Of a stretch of 64,000 bases of DNA, positions 34,192 through 43,023 are shown in pieces. The stretch covers positions 17,106 through 81,105 of the forward strand of contig JACDOK010000006.1 of assembly GCA_017656185.1 (NCBI GenBank), in the 5' to 3' direction. The notes under the pieces are model-generated. The model was not told where the DNA came from. It ran no database searches and saw only the letters and a list, made by a program, of their open reading frames with translations. The DNA is from Peptococcaceae bacterium. Lineage in GTDB: Bacteria; Bacillota; Desulfotomaculia; Desulfotomaculales; JACDOK01. The first letter of the stretch is position 1; the number at the start of each line of letters is the position of its first letter. The position numbers and the translations under genes were made by a program.

Positions 34192-35697
34192 CTACCCATC
34201 TCCTTTCGTTACCGGTAGGTATACCGTCATTTTCGTACCCGATCCGGGTTTGCTTTCAGCCTTAATCTGCCCGCCATGAACCCCGATAATCTGCTGGCTT
34301 ATGGCCAGGCCCAGCCCGCTGCCGCCTTCTTTGGTAGTGTAATAGGGTTCAAAAATGTGCGGCAGGTCATCGGCAGCAATACCCTTTCCGGTATCCTCAA
34401 AGGTAACGCGTATCCATTCGTCTGCCTGCTGCGAGGTAATAATCAGGGACCCGCCCTCCGGCATAGCCTGCACAGCATTAATGATCAGGTTTAAGAAGAC
34501 CTGTTTCAACTTTTCCTGGCTTCCTATCACCTGAGGCAAATCATCGGCCAGCCGGAGCTGCAGGTCAATGTGAAGGCGACGCAGCAGGGCATCGGAAAAG
34601 TTCAATACGCTTTGTACCAGCTCGTTTACATCAAGAGGCTGCAGCTTGCCGTTATCCGGTTTCCCAAAATCGAGCAGTTCGTCAACAATCTTATTTTGAC
34701 GTTCAATCTGCTGCTTCATGCGCTTAATATATTCTTTTATGCCTGAACATTCCTTAAGATCATCCTCCATTACTTCTACAGTCGCCCTCAGGATCCCAAG
34801 AGGATTCCGTAATTCGTGGGCAATTCCGGTTACCAGCCTTCCCAAAGCCGCCAAACAATCGGCCCGCCGCAGTTGTTCCTTCAGTTGTTCCTTTTCCGCC
34901 AGCCCGTCCGCCATCTTGTTGATCGCTTTGGCAATCTGTCCCATCTCTCCCGGCATGGGTGCCAGCCGAAAGCCGGTATCGTACTCCAGCGCTTCTAAAC
35001 CTTTTTTAATCCTGCTGATATGACGGGTAACGTTAAAAACGACGACCATAAGCCCTAAAATACATACGCAAAAGACAATTAGCATTGTATAGCGTGTAAT
35101 CAGGCGAAAATGATAGCTCTTGGCAAAAATTGGGTGCATGCGTTCCTCCGCCCATACTACGGCCACCGGCTCTCCGTTCACCATCACAGGACGCAGGTAT
35201 TCCAGGAATTCATCGTCCCAGGTTCGCCCCAGCCTCGAGATCGCATCCCGGGTCGCGAGGGCAGCCTGGATTCCGGCTGATACCTCTCTTAAAATGCGCT
35301 GCTCGCGCCGTTTCTGTTCCGCCGGGGAAAGCTCCCTGTACTCGTGCAGAAAGCCTTCCACATACATCTCGTCAGTTTTAGGCAGGTACAGTCCCAAGCG
35401 TACCCCGGCATACTCCGATGCCAGGGGCTTGGCCGTCTTTGTAAAGACAGCCGCCAACTTGTTACCGGTATCTTGGGCCCCTTTTTCTTCTATCTCTTTC
35501 GCAGCCGCACTCTCCAGTTTAGATGAAAGTTCAGTGACAATTTCACCAAGGCGTTTCTCCTTCTCTTTCAGCACCACTTCGTCACTCTTGCTGGCGTAAA
35601 GCAGGTCGTAAAGCATTACAAGCACCGGTACCACCAAAACCACCAGTACAATAGCAATGAGCTGAAAGCGCATGCCCCGGTTTCTGATTAACGCCAC
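34192..35697 (-). CDS. Membrane sensor histidine kinase
   Basis: A 501-residue paralogue of the kinase at 23171. TM helix near 14-34, an extracytoplasmic sensor (EYAGVRLGLYLPKTDEMYVEGFLHEYRELSPAEQKRREQ), a second TM (MLIVFCVCILGLMVVVFNVT), HAMP, HisKA box GIAHELRNPLG, and HATPase motifs NLIINAVQAMPEGG, DTGKGIAADD and GSGLGLAISQQI. Both kinases have the WAEERxxPIFxKSxHFR stretch just before TM2. The duplicate kinase with a bare receiver suggests signal integration or phosphate dumping between the two systems. Confidence 0.93.
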   Translation of the reverse strand: MALIRNRGMRFQLIAIVLVVLVVPVLVMLYDLLYASKSDEVVLKEKEKRLGEIVTELSSKLESAAAKEIEEKGAQDTGNKLAAVFTKTAKPLASEYAGVRLGLYLPKTDEMYVEGFLHEYRELSPAEQKRREQRILREVSAGIQAALATRDAISRLGRTWDDEFLEYLRPVMVNGEPVAVVWAEERMHPIFAKSYHFRLITRYTMLIVFCVCILGLMVVVFNVTRHISRIKKGLEALEYDTGFRLAPMPGEMGQIAKAINKMADGLAEKEQLKEQLRRADCLAALGRLVTGIAHELRNPLGILRATVEVMEDDLKECSGIKEYIKRMKQQIERQNKIVDELLDFGKPDNGKLQPLDVNELVQSVLNFSDALLRRLHIDLQLRLADDLPQVIGSQEKLKQVFLNLIINAVQAMPEGGSLIITSQQADEWIRVTFEDTGKGIAADDLPHIFEPYYTTKEGGSGLGLAISQQIIGVHGGQIKAESKPGSGTKMTVYLPVTKGDG

Positions 35698-35838
35698 GTC
35701 GTGACCCTCTCTCCCATCAATCCCACCAATTCTGGCGGCCCGCTTAAATACAACGCCTGATTATTTATACACCGCCCTTCCGGTGGATCAATACGTAATT
35801 CGCCCTTTATCCCCGTATTCCTACACGGGTTTTAAACC

Positions 35839-35877
35839 AAAAAAGGGCGCCTTCACCGTGAAGGCGCCCTTTTTTTA
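35839..35877 (-). terminator. Strong bidirectional terminator after hdrB
   Basis: AAAAAAGGGCGCCTTCACCGTGAAGGCGCCCTTTTTTT, a 14-bp stem with T runs on both strands. It starts about 5 bp after the hdrB stop and ends the apr-qmo-hdr transcript. Confidence 0.96.
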
Positions 35878-35881
35878 TGAT

Positions 35882-36763
35882 TTAAAGGCCGAACCTTTTG
35901 AGTATCTTTTGGGGCGAAACGATGTTGTGCTCGAACCCCAGTTCCTTAACCTTAAGATCAAATGCTACCCCCATTAACTGTGTAATAAAGAAAACAGGCA
36001 TATCATAATTGCGTCCCTTTACCTGGTTAATCTTCTTCTGGTAAGCGTCACAGTTCATATGGCACATTGGACAAGGGGTAACAATGACGTCAGCCCCGGC
36101 CTGATGGGCCGCTTCCAGCACATCGCCGGTAAGATCATAAATCATGTTGACGTTCGTAAACTGCTGCGACCCGCCGCAGCAGCGGGCGGCGTGTGTAAAG
36201 GGCACTGCCGTTGCCCCCATAGCCTCGACGATCTGGCCCAGCACCTTCGGGCGTTCCACGTCGTCGAAATCAGGTCTCCGCACACCGCGTACCGTCTGAC
36301 AGCCCGAGTAACACGCCACTTTCAAACCTTCCAGCGGCTTAATGGTGCGGGCTTTGATTTCATCAAGGCCGATATCATTCACCAGCACGTCCAACAGGTG
36401 GCGGACACGCAGGGTACCGTTGTACTGGAGGCCCGCAGCGCTTAAAGCTTCGTTGCATTTTTGAGCAAACTCAGGCTCGGTTTTAAATCTCTCGTTTACC
36501 CAGGCCAAATTCATGAAGCAGGAACTGCACCCTACCAGAATATCACCGGCACCGTTCTTTTCGGCTAGGGCCAAGTTCCGCGCCGTAATAGCCTGCTGCG
36601 GAAAATCGCCGATAACGTTGGCGACTACGGTTGCGCCACAGCAGTTCCAATCGGGGATATCCTTGGCCTCCAGGCCCAGCGCTTTATTGATAGCCTCAAA
36701 AGAAACCCCGTAGGCCTTACCTGTTGCTTCCATGGAACATCCGGGATAGAAACTGTACGCCAT
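35882..36763 (-). CDS. hdrB: HdrB-like subunit of the quinone-interacting oxidoreductase
   Basis: A 293-residue protein with the two CCG cysteine motifs of heterodisulfide reductase B: CSMEATG, WNCCGATVV, CSSCFMNL in one half and CYSGCQTVRG, RCCGGSQQF, CPMCHMNCD in the other. These bind non-cubane iron-sulfur clusters. In Gram-positive sulfate reducers HdrB and HdrC take the place of QmoC and pass electrons to the QmoAB-APS reductase system. It is soluble, with no membrane helices, so contact with quinone would need another partner. One base separates it from hdrC. Confidence 0.93.
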   Translation of the reverse strand: MAYSFYPGCSMEATGKAYGVSFEAINKALGLEAKDIPDWNCCGATVVANVIGDFPQQAITARNLALAEKNGAGDILVGCSSCFMNLAWVNERFKTEPEFAQKCNEALSAAGLQYNGTLRVRHLLDVLVNDIGLDEIKARTIKPLEGLKVACYSGCQTVRGVRRPDFDDVERPKVLGQIVEAMGATAVPFTHAARCCGGSQQFTNVNMIYDLTGDVLEAAHQAGADVIVTPCPMCHMNCDAYQKKINQVKGRNYDMPVFFITQLMGVAFDLKVKELGFEHNIVSPQKILKRFGL

Positions 36764-36764
36764 C

Positions 36765-37334
36765 TTAGTGTCCCTCCTTTGCCAGGGCCACGGCCTTGTC
36801 GTAGATCTTCTTCACATCTCCCAACCCCTTGACTTTCTTGGGAGGTGCCAGCGGCAGGCGTTTGGCCTTCATCATGGCCATGCCTACGTCCTGCATTTTC
36901 ATGGCATCCTTTATGGCGCCAAAGCCGGACTTCATATAGTAGGCGTTGGTCATCCCCAATTCAAAGACACGACCACGCTTCATCATACTATCAAAGAAGA
37001 CCTTGCTCAAGGTAGCCACTGGCGCTTTCGTACCCTTTTCAAAGTGATAGTGCTTCAACGAGTGCATTACGTCAATGATAGGAATGCCGCGCGGACAACG
37101 CACCGTGCACAGGCAACAAGAGGTACACAGCCAAGGCGTATTGGCTTTTAAAACCTTGTCCACTTCGCCGGCAAACAGCATCTTAAAAAGCTGCCGCGGG
37201 GTATAATCCATCAGGTGACGTGCCGGACAGGTTACGGCACACAGCCCGCACTGCATACACTGCTGGGCATATTTACCGCTTTCCAGGTTGTACACCTCAC
37301 GGGAAGCAGCAGGGTTGTATTTAAACGCGCACAT
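36765..37334 (-). CDS. hdrC: HdrC-like iron-sulfur subunit
   Basis: A 189-residue protein with two 4Fe-4S motifs (QCMQCGLCAVTCPARH and CTSCCLCTVRCPRG), in the arrangement of HdrC. It would pass electrons between QmoB and HdrB. The C-terminal ~90 residues lack cysteines and probably form helices. No membrane helix is seen, unlike QmoC of Desulfovibrio. It is separated from qmoB by a 170-bp gap holding a strong hairpin and the AGCATATGCT palindrome. Confidence 0.92.
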   Translation of the reverse strand: MCAFKYNPAASREVYNLESGKYAQQCMQCGLCAVTCPARHLMDYTPRQLFKMLFAGEVDKVLKANTPWLCTSCCLCTVRCPRGIPIIDVMHSLKHYHFEKGTKAPVATLSKVFFDSMMKRGRVFELGMTNAYYMKSGFGAIKDAMKMQDVGMAMMKAKRLPLAPPKKVKGLGDVKKIYDKAVALAKEGH

Positions 37335-37416
37335 TGTTACTTAACCTCCTTACGTTAGCAAACCTAATCTCCTAAGATCGAAACTTAGGTCTCCCCCTAA
37401 TCGCCGCGTAATGCTA

Positions 37417-37426
37417 AGCATATGCT
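37417..37426. promoter_or_regulatory. AGCATATGCT palindrome between qmoB and hdrC
   Basis: Third intergenic copy of the decamer found at the sigma-54 enhancer-like site (28699). It lies 83 bp upstream of the hdrC ATG; no sigma-54 promoter match is seen here. Confidence 0.35.
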
Positions 37427-37458
37427 CCAGGCACCGGCTTGTAGCAATCGGAGGCCCT

Positions 37459-37496
37459 GGGAGGAGACGGAGTCGGCCAAACCCCGGTCTCCTCCC
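37459..37496. other. Hairpin between qmoB and hdrC
   Basis: GGGAGGAGAC/GTCTCCTCCC, a perfect 10-bp stem with an 18-base loop, no T tract on either side. It may stabilise the upstream mRNA or set hdrBC below qmoAB levels. Confidence 0.6.
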
Positions 37497-37505
37497 TGTC
37501 AAGCC

Positions 37506-39728
37506 TTAGAAATCTTTCATGGGGTTAGGACCTAATTCTTCCAGTTTCTCGGCAAATTCATCCAGTATCTTAGGAATTTGGTCGTAATCCATAATGCTGA
37601 CCTGCCGCATCTGCACCCGCTCGGATTCTAAGCGCAACCTGTCCAGGGTCTCCGAAATCTTCGACAATCTAATCTCAGCCAGTTCACTGCCCTTTACGAA
37701 GTGGCACTGGTAATCATCCCCGTGTTTGCAGCCCAGGAGCATAACGCCGTCAAATCCGTTCGACATCGCGTCGGCGATCCAGATAAGGTTCAGCGAACCC
37801 AGGCATCTTACCGGGATGATTCTGATCCAGGGGTTGTATTCGAGGCGGTTGATACCCGCTATGTCGAGGGCCGGGATGGCGTCATTTTCACAGGCAAAGA
37901 CCAGAATTCTCGGCTTTTCTTCAAATTCTTCCGGCACCTCGATGTTCTTGAGCATGCTGCCGATCATACCCACCGAGTAATTCTTGAAGGAGATAATCCG
38001 TTCCGGACAAGCACCCATACAGGTACCGCATCTTCTGCACCGGGTGGGATGGGGCAGCGGGTAGGTTTTTTCGTCTTCATTAATGGCGCCAAACGGGCAT
38101 TCTTCGGTACATCTCTTACACTGCGTACAACGGGACAGGTTGAATTCGGGGAACGAGAAATCAAGCGCCCGCGGGTGTACCGCCGCGCCCTTCGCGGTAA
38201 GCTCGACACATTGAATGGCCTTCAGCGCCGCACCGGCAGCATCGTCAATGGCCGCCCGCACGTCCATCGGCGCCCTTACCGTACCGGCGGGATAAATGCC
38301 GGTCCGGCGGCTTTCGTACGGGAAGCAGATGAAATGCGAGTCGGGAAAGCCGTATTTCAAGGACGGCAGTTCCGGACCCTGCCGGTACTGCAGGTTAAGG
38401 ATATCCGATCTGATGATCGTATCAGCCGCCGCCGCAGCAGCCTCAGCTTCTTCGCCCTCTTTGACTTCCACCGTCAATTCCTCTTCGCCGAAAGCCGTAG
38501 TGGGTACCATACCGGTAGCCAGAACCACGAGATCACTGTCTACCTGTACGGTTTCACCACGAACGACGTCCTCGGCTTCCACGCTTACCTGACCGCCAGC
38601 TTCGTTCACACCGACAACTTCACCCTTAATGAAGACAACACCTTCACTCTGGGCTTTCTTATACAGGAACTCGTACTGGCCGGCCGCCCGCAGGTCTTTA
38701 TAAATAATGACCGCGGTGGCATCCGGATTCTGCTCTTTCACGTACAGGGCCTGCCGCAGAGAACCGACACAGCACTCGGCGGAACAATAGGGCAGGTGCT
38801 CGGGGTCACGGGACCCGGCACACTGGATAAAGGTTACGCTCTGTACTTCCTTGCCGTCGGAAGGCCGCGTAATCTTGCCGCTGGACGCCATTTCCTCAAA
38901 CTGGTCCTTGGTGACCACGTCCTGGAAACGTCCAAAGCCCAGATGCGCCAACTTGGTGGCGTCGTACGGCTTGGCACCGGTCGCCAGTACGATCGCACCG
39001 ACCTTTTCCTTAACGGTGTTTCCGTTCTGGTTGATAGTAACTTCAAAAATACCCGGGCCACCGGAAATACCCTCCGATTTGGCCGATGTATAAACGGTAA
39101 TGTTCGGGTTGTCCTCAACCTGCTTGATAATATCCTGGATATCGTTTTCCCTGAGTTCATCGTACGGCGGGCGCAGCGCCACCTGCTTATACTGCTTAGC
39201 CACCCAACCGCCCAGAGAGGCTTCCTTTTCGATCAAGACTACCTTGTAACCGGCTGCAGCCGCTTCCAATGCCGCGGTCAGACCGACCAGGCCACCGCCA
39301 ACTACCAAAATAGTCTTGACAATGCCTTCTTCTATGTACGGTTCCGGCAATTCAGACTTCTGGACCTTGACAATGCCCATACGCATATTGTCTTCGGCGA
39401 TCATATCGGTGTCCTCGTCATTAGCCGGGTGGCACCATACTACGTGCTCTCTCAGGTTGACACGCTCTACCATAACAGAAGGGCCAAAATTAAATACATC
39501 GGTATTCACGCGGCCCGAGCATCCGGCGACAATTACGGCGTTAACGCCTTCTTCTCCTTCCAGGTCCTTCTTGATCAGTTCTACGCCTTCCTTGCCGCAC
39601 AGGTGAGCGTGGGTCCGCACTACCGGACATTTGTATTCTTTTTCGGCAACCTTGGTTACCTTATCGATGTCCAGGGCGTCACCAATACCACACCCCGTGC
39701 AAACGTACACGCCAATTTTCTTAGCCAT
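37506..39728 (-). CDS. qmoB: QmoB, HdrA/MvhD-like subunit of the APS-reductase electron donor
   Basis: A 740-residue flavin/iron-sulfur protein. The N-terminal HdrA-type part carries MAKKIGVYVCTGCGIGD; the FAD fold has ILVVGGGLVGLTAALEAAAAGYKVVLIEKEASLGGWV; then two ferredoxin motifs (CTQCKRCTEECPFGAI and CRRCGTCMGACPERI). The C-terminal ~140 residues are MvhD-like (VRCLGSLN...MLLGCKHGDDYQC), linking to hydrogenase/Hdr electron relay. It overlaps qmoA by 8 bases. It hands electrons to APS reductase via QmoA. The ATG at 39728 is preferred to the earlier ORF start. Confidence 0.96.
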   Translation of the reverse strand: MAKKIGVYVCTGCGIGDALDIDKVTKVAEKEYKCPVVRTHAHLCGKEGVELIKKDLEGEEGVNAVIVAGCSGRVNTDVFNFGPSVMVERVNLREHVVWCHPANDEDTDMIAEDNMRMGIVKVQKSELPEPYIEEGIVKTILVVGGGLVGLTAALEAAAAGYKVVLIEKEASLGGWVAKQYKQVALRPPYDELRENDIQDIIKQVEDNPNITVYTSAKSEGISGGPGIFEVTINQNGNTVKEKVGAIVLATGAKPYDATKLAHLGFGRFQDVVTKDQFEEMASSGKITRPSDGKEVQSVTFIQCAGSRDPEHLPYCSAECCVGSLRQALYVKEQNPDATAVIIYKDLRAAGQYEFLYKKAQSEGVVFIKGEVVGVNEAGGQVSVEAEDVVRGETVQVDSDLVVLATGMVPTTAFGEEELTVEVKEGEEAEAAAAAADTIIRSDILNLQYRQGPELPSLKYGFPDSHFICFPYESRRTGIYPAGTVRAPMDVRAAIDDAAGAALKAIQCVELTAKGAAVHPRALDFSFPEFNLSRCTQCKRCTEECPFGAINEDEKTYPLPHPTRCRRCGTCMGACPERIISFKNYSVGMIGSMLKNIEVPEEFEEKPRILVFACENDAIPALDIAGINRLEYNPWIRIIPVRCLGSLNLIWIADAMSNGFDGVMLLGCKHGDDYQCHFVKGSELAEIRLSKISETLDRLRLESERVQMRQVSIMDYDQIPKILDEFAEKLEELGPNPMKDF

Positions 39729-40989
39729 TTCCGTTACCACCCCTCACGGAACCCTGAATAGCTTTAAGCGCAGCAGCGGTAGCATCACGTACGGAGGCCG
39801 CCACATCCATGGGTTTCCGGGCACAACCGGCGCCACAAATACCGGTTTCCTTGGGCTCGGCAATCACAAACCCGTCGTCGTCGGTAGTGCCGTCTACCGG
39901 AATGGGGTTGGCCAGGGTCGAAGGCACCATACCAGTCGCCAGCACGACGAGATCCGCTTCGTGATGCAAAACCTCACCTTTGATTTGGTCTTCAACTTCG
40001 AGCACCAGATTCTTGGTGTCAGGGTTCTCAGTAATTTCGCCAACTTTACCCTTGATAAAGACTACGTTCTCGTCTTCCTGAACCTTGGTATAGAAATCTT
40101 CGTATTTACCCATCGCCCGGATGTCGATGTAGAAGATGGTAATCTTGGCGTCGGGATATTGCTCTCTGATATAGGTGGCCTGTTTCAGGGTCGCCAGGCA
40201 GCAAACCTGGGAACAGTAAGGCTGGTGATTCTCGTCCCTGGAACCGGCACACTGGACAAAGGCAACGTTTGTTACGGGCTTGCCGTCGGAGGGGCGGACG
40301 ATTTTCCCCTGGGTCGGTCCGTTCTTCGCAGCCAAGCGTTCCATCATCACGTTTGTAATCACGTTTTCATTCGCTTCAAAGTTGTAATAGCTGATCTTGG
40401 AGGCATCATACGGCTCCCATCCGGTAGCCCAAACTATGGAATCGACCTTCAGGTTCATACTCTTGGCCTGCGCGTTCAAATCAATAGCTTTATATTCACA
40501 GGCTTCCAAGCACTTACCACAGCTGCTGCCCGAACAAGCCTCCGGGTCAATGACATATTTCATAGGAAAGGCAAACTCGTGAGGCAGGTAGATGGCTTTG
40601 GTTTTGTCCAGCCCAAAATTAAAGTCATTAGGTCTTTCTGCCGGACAAGCTTCAACACACTTGCCGCAAGCCGTGCAGTCTTCGGTAACAAACCGGGGAT
40701 GCAGCTTGACAGTCACGTCATAGTCCCCCTTCTGACCCGAGACAGCTTCGACTTCAGCAGAGGTAAAGATCCTAATGTTGGGATTCGTTTTAATTCTTCT
40801 GAAGTTAATTTCTAATCCGCAGTTGGGGGGGCAGAGCTTCGGGAAATACTTGTGGAGTTGAGCCACTCTACCGCCCAGGTAGGGCTTCTTTTCAACGAGA
40901 TACACCTCGTAACCCGTTTCGGCAGCCTCTACGGCGGCAGTCAGCCCGCTCATTCCACCCCCAACAACTAGGATACTTTTATTTGCCAT
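39721..40989 (-). CDS. qmoA: QmoA, HdrA-like flavoprotein
   Basis: A 422-residue flavoprotein with SILVVGGGMSGLTAAVEAAETGYEVYLVEKKPYLGGRVAQLHKYFPKLCPPNCGLE. The cysteine-bearing stretch after the FAD motif is HdrA-like, and further cysteine clusters occur in CTACGKCVEACPAERP and GSSCGKCLEACEYKAI. QmoA is part of the quinone-interacting complex that feeds electrons to APS reductase. It is the first gene after the aprBA terminator-like hairpin and the leader of qmoAB-hdrCB. Confidence 0.96.
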   Translation of the reverse strand: MANKSILVVGGGMSGLTAAVEAAETGYEVYLVEKKPYLGGRVAQLHKYFPKLCPPNCGLEINFRRIKTNPNIRIFTSAEVEAVSGQKGDYDVTVKLHPRFVTEDCTACGKCVEACPAERPNDFNFGLDKTKAIYLPHEFAFPMKYVIDPEACSGSSCGKCLEACEYKAIDLNAQAKSMNLKVDSIVWATGWEPYDASKISYYNFEANENVITNVMMERLAAKNGPTQGKIVRPSDGKPVTNVAFVQCAGSRDENHQPYCSQVCCLATLKQATYIREQYPDAKITIFYIDIRAMGKYEDFYTKVQEDENVVFIKGKVGEITENPDTKNLVLEVEDQIKGEVLHHEADLVVLATGMVPSTLANPIPVDGTTDDDGFVIAEPKETGICGAGCARKPMDVAASVRDATAAALKAIQGSVRGGNGNG

Positions 40990-41076
40990 TTATCCATCAC
41001 CCAACCATGAAAATTTTTTGCAGGCGCCATGCAGCAACGGTACCTAAACAGCACAAAAAAAAGAGGAGAAGCGGAC

Positions 41077-41101
41077 GGGCGAAATCATAACGATTTCGCC
41101 C
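41077..41101 (-). terminator. Attenuator/terminator between aprA and qmoA
   Basis: GGGCGAAATC/GATTTCGCCC, 10-bp perfect stem with a 5-base loop. On the minus strand the sequence reaches TTTTTTTT after a 15-base pyrimidine-rich stretch. Partial read-through would make APS reductase more abundant than QmoAB. Confidence 0.75.
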
Positions 41102-41126
41102 GCACCCGCTTGCTTTAACGCTGTTG

Positions 41127-43004
41127 TTAGTCAACCAGCGAGATGATATCCCGCTTGAACATTTCCCACTCGCCAGTAGCGGGATCCCACTTGCAGTTGA
41201 CGAAGCACTTCCAGTTTTCCTCGTCCATCTTGGGAGTGTCGGTCCGGAAGTAGTAGCCCGGCCAACGGGTTTCCTCACGGAACAGGATGGTCCGGATATG
41301 AGCTTCAGCCTGCCAGGTACGCTGGACGTTCTCCCAGCATCTCATAAGCTCGTGCAGGTCGCGAGCAGCAAGCTTCTCGGAGTCTTCTTTCAAGAGCTGC
41401 AGGAGCTCCATAGCTCTCTCGAGCATTGGCTTGCTGGTACGGAACCGAGCGGACACACCGCCAACGTACTCGTCCATCAACTTCTGCAGGCGGAACATGT
41501 ACTGCTTCGGCAGGATGTAGTTCGGGTTGACGTTCGGGTCGGTGGTGAAGCCGCTGTGCTCTTCCCACAGGGCCAGCGGGCGGAGGATTCTCTCTTTGAG
41601 TTCCTCGACCTTGGCCATGTCGACGTTCGGCTGCTCGTTATTTTCCTTCACGAACTTAACGATAGCCTTACCGGCAATTCTACCTTCGGCGTGGGAACCG
41701 GAGGAGAACTTGTGGCTGGAAGCACCGGAGGCGTCACCGGCTGCGAACAGACCCTTAATGGTGGTCATGTTGGTGTAACCCCAGAAGTATTCCGGCGGAG
41801 CGAGGTCCTCGGGACCGCTGACCCAGGCACCGGAAGCACCAGAGTGCGAACCGATGAAGTACGGCTCGGCAGCCGCGATTTCAGACGGTTTCTCTTCCGG
41901 GAAGACGTTGTTGGCGGCCCAGAGCAGAGCCTGCGAAATGGTCATGTCGAGGAAGTCTTCCCAGGCTTCGTTTTCGAGTTCTTTTCTCTTCTTCTTGTAG
42001 GCCTTGGGATCGTCCTTATAAGCTTCGGCCAACTTGGCCATAGCTTCTTCCGTTCTCATGTAGATCGGGCCGAGGCCTTCGTTTTCGTCCAGCATACCGA
42101 GATAGTTTCTCAGGTTGGCCGGGATCGGCTTCACAAGGCCGTAGGGAGCCCAGTTTTCGAGTTCGGCTCTACGCTCAACCATATACTCGCCGCCAAAGGC
42201 GTTGGTAGCTCTGGACTTAAAGAGCAGGAACCAAGCACCGACCGGGCCGTAGGCGTCCTTGAAGCGGACCGGGATGAAGCGGACTTCCTGGCAGGTCATT
42301 TCGGCGCCGGCCTTAATGGTGAAGTACGCGCTGGCACCGGAGTTGAAGGGAGGATACCAGGAACGGCCGAGACCTTCACCGCAGGAACGCGGCTTGAAGA
42401 CGTGCACCGCGCCGCCCATTGCGGCCAGAACAGCCTTGGCCTTGAAGACGTAGAACTTGTTTTCACGGGTGCTGAAACCAACCGCGCCGGCGATTCTGTC
42501 GCCATCGAGGAGCGGCTCAACGATGAAGACACGCTCGTAAATGTTGTCGGTACCAAGGGCGTTCTTGGCAGCTTCAGCAACGATGATCTTGTAGGACTCA
42601 CCGTTGATCATAATCTGCCAGCGACCTTCGTGGACATAGTTGCCTTCTTCGTCTTTCCAGATGGGGAGACCCCATTTTTCAAACAGGTGCACGGTGCTGT
42701 CGACGTGACGCGCAATATTGGCAACAAGGTCATCACGGGCAATGCCCATGAGGTCCTGTTTCACGTAACGAATATAGTCTTCGACAGTGTTCTTGCCTTC
42801 TTTCAGGCCGATATACTCGTTAATAGCCGAAAGACCCATCGCAACGGCGCCGCTTCTGTCCATAGCCGCCTTGTCTACGAGGGTAACCTTCAAGCCTTCC
42901 TTTTTTGCCCAGTAAGCAGCTTCTACTGCTGCGCCGCAAGCCGCCATACCGCCGCCACAGATAAGAATATCAGTGGTGACTTCTACAGTTTCAAAGTTTG
43001 GCAT
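41127..43004 (-). CDS. aprA: Adenylylsulfate reductase, alpha subunit
   Basis: A 625-residue FAD enzyme that reduces adenosine-5'-phosphosulfate (APS) to sulfite and AMP in dissimilatory sulfate reduction. FAD-binding motif: DILICGGGMAACGAAVEAAYW, followed by AMDRSGAVAMGLSAINEYIG. Other conserved AprA stretches are WGLPIWKDEEGNYVHEGRWQIMINGESYK, HVFKPRSCGEGLGRSWYPPFNSGASAYFT and FAAGDASGASSHKFSSGSHAEGRIAGK. Length matches the family. It follows aprB by 19 bases. APS reductase accepts electrons from the Qmo complex encoded just downstream. Confidence 0.98.
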   Translation of the reverse strand: MPNFETVEVTTDILICGGGMAACGAAVEAAYWAKKEGLKVTLVDKAAMDRSGAVAMGLSAINEYIGLKEGKNTVEDYIRYVKQDLMGIARDDLVANIARHVDSTVHLFEKWGLPIWKDEEGNYVHEGRWQIMINGESYKIIVAEAAKNALGTDNIYERVFIVEPLLDGDRIAGAVGFSTRENKFYVFKAKAVLAAMGGAVHVFKPRSCGEGLGRSWYPPFNSGASAYFTIKAGAEMTCQEVRFIPVRFKDAYGPVGAWFLLFKSRATNAFGGEYMVERRAELENWAPYGLVKPIPANLRNYLGMLDENEGLGPIYMRTEEAMAKLAEAYKDDPKAYKKKRKELENEAWEDFLDMTISQALLWAANNVFPEEKPSEIAAAEPYFIGSHSGASGAWVSGPEDLAPPEYFWGYTNMTTIKGLFAAGDASGASSHKFSSGSHAEGRIAGKAIVKFVKENNEQPNVDMAKVEELKERILRPLALWEEHSGFTTDPNVNPNYILPKQYMFRLQKLMDEYVGGVSARFRTSKPMLERAMELLQLLKEDSEKLAARDLHELMRCWENVQRTWQAEAHIRTILFREETRWPGYYFRTDTPKMDEENWKCFVNCKWDPATGEWEMFKRDIISLVD

Positions 43005-43023
43005 ACTCAGTTAACCTCCTTCG

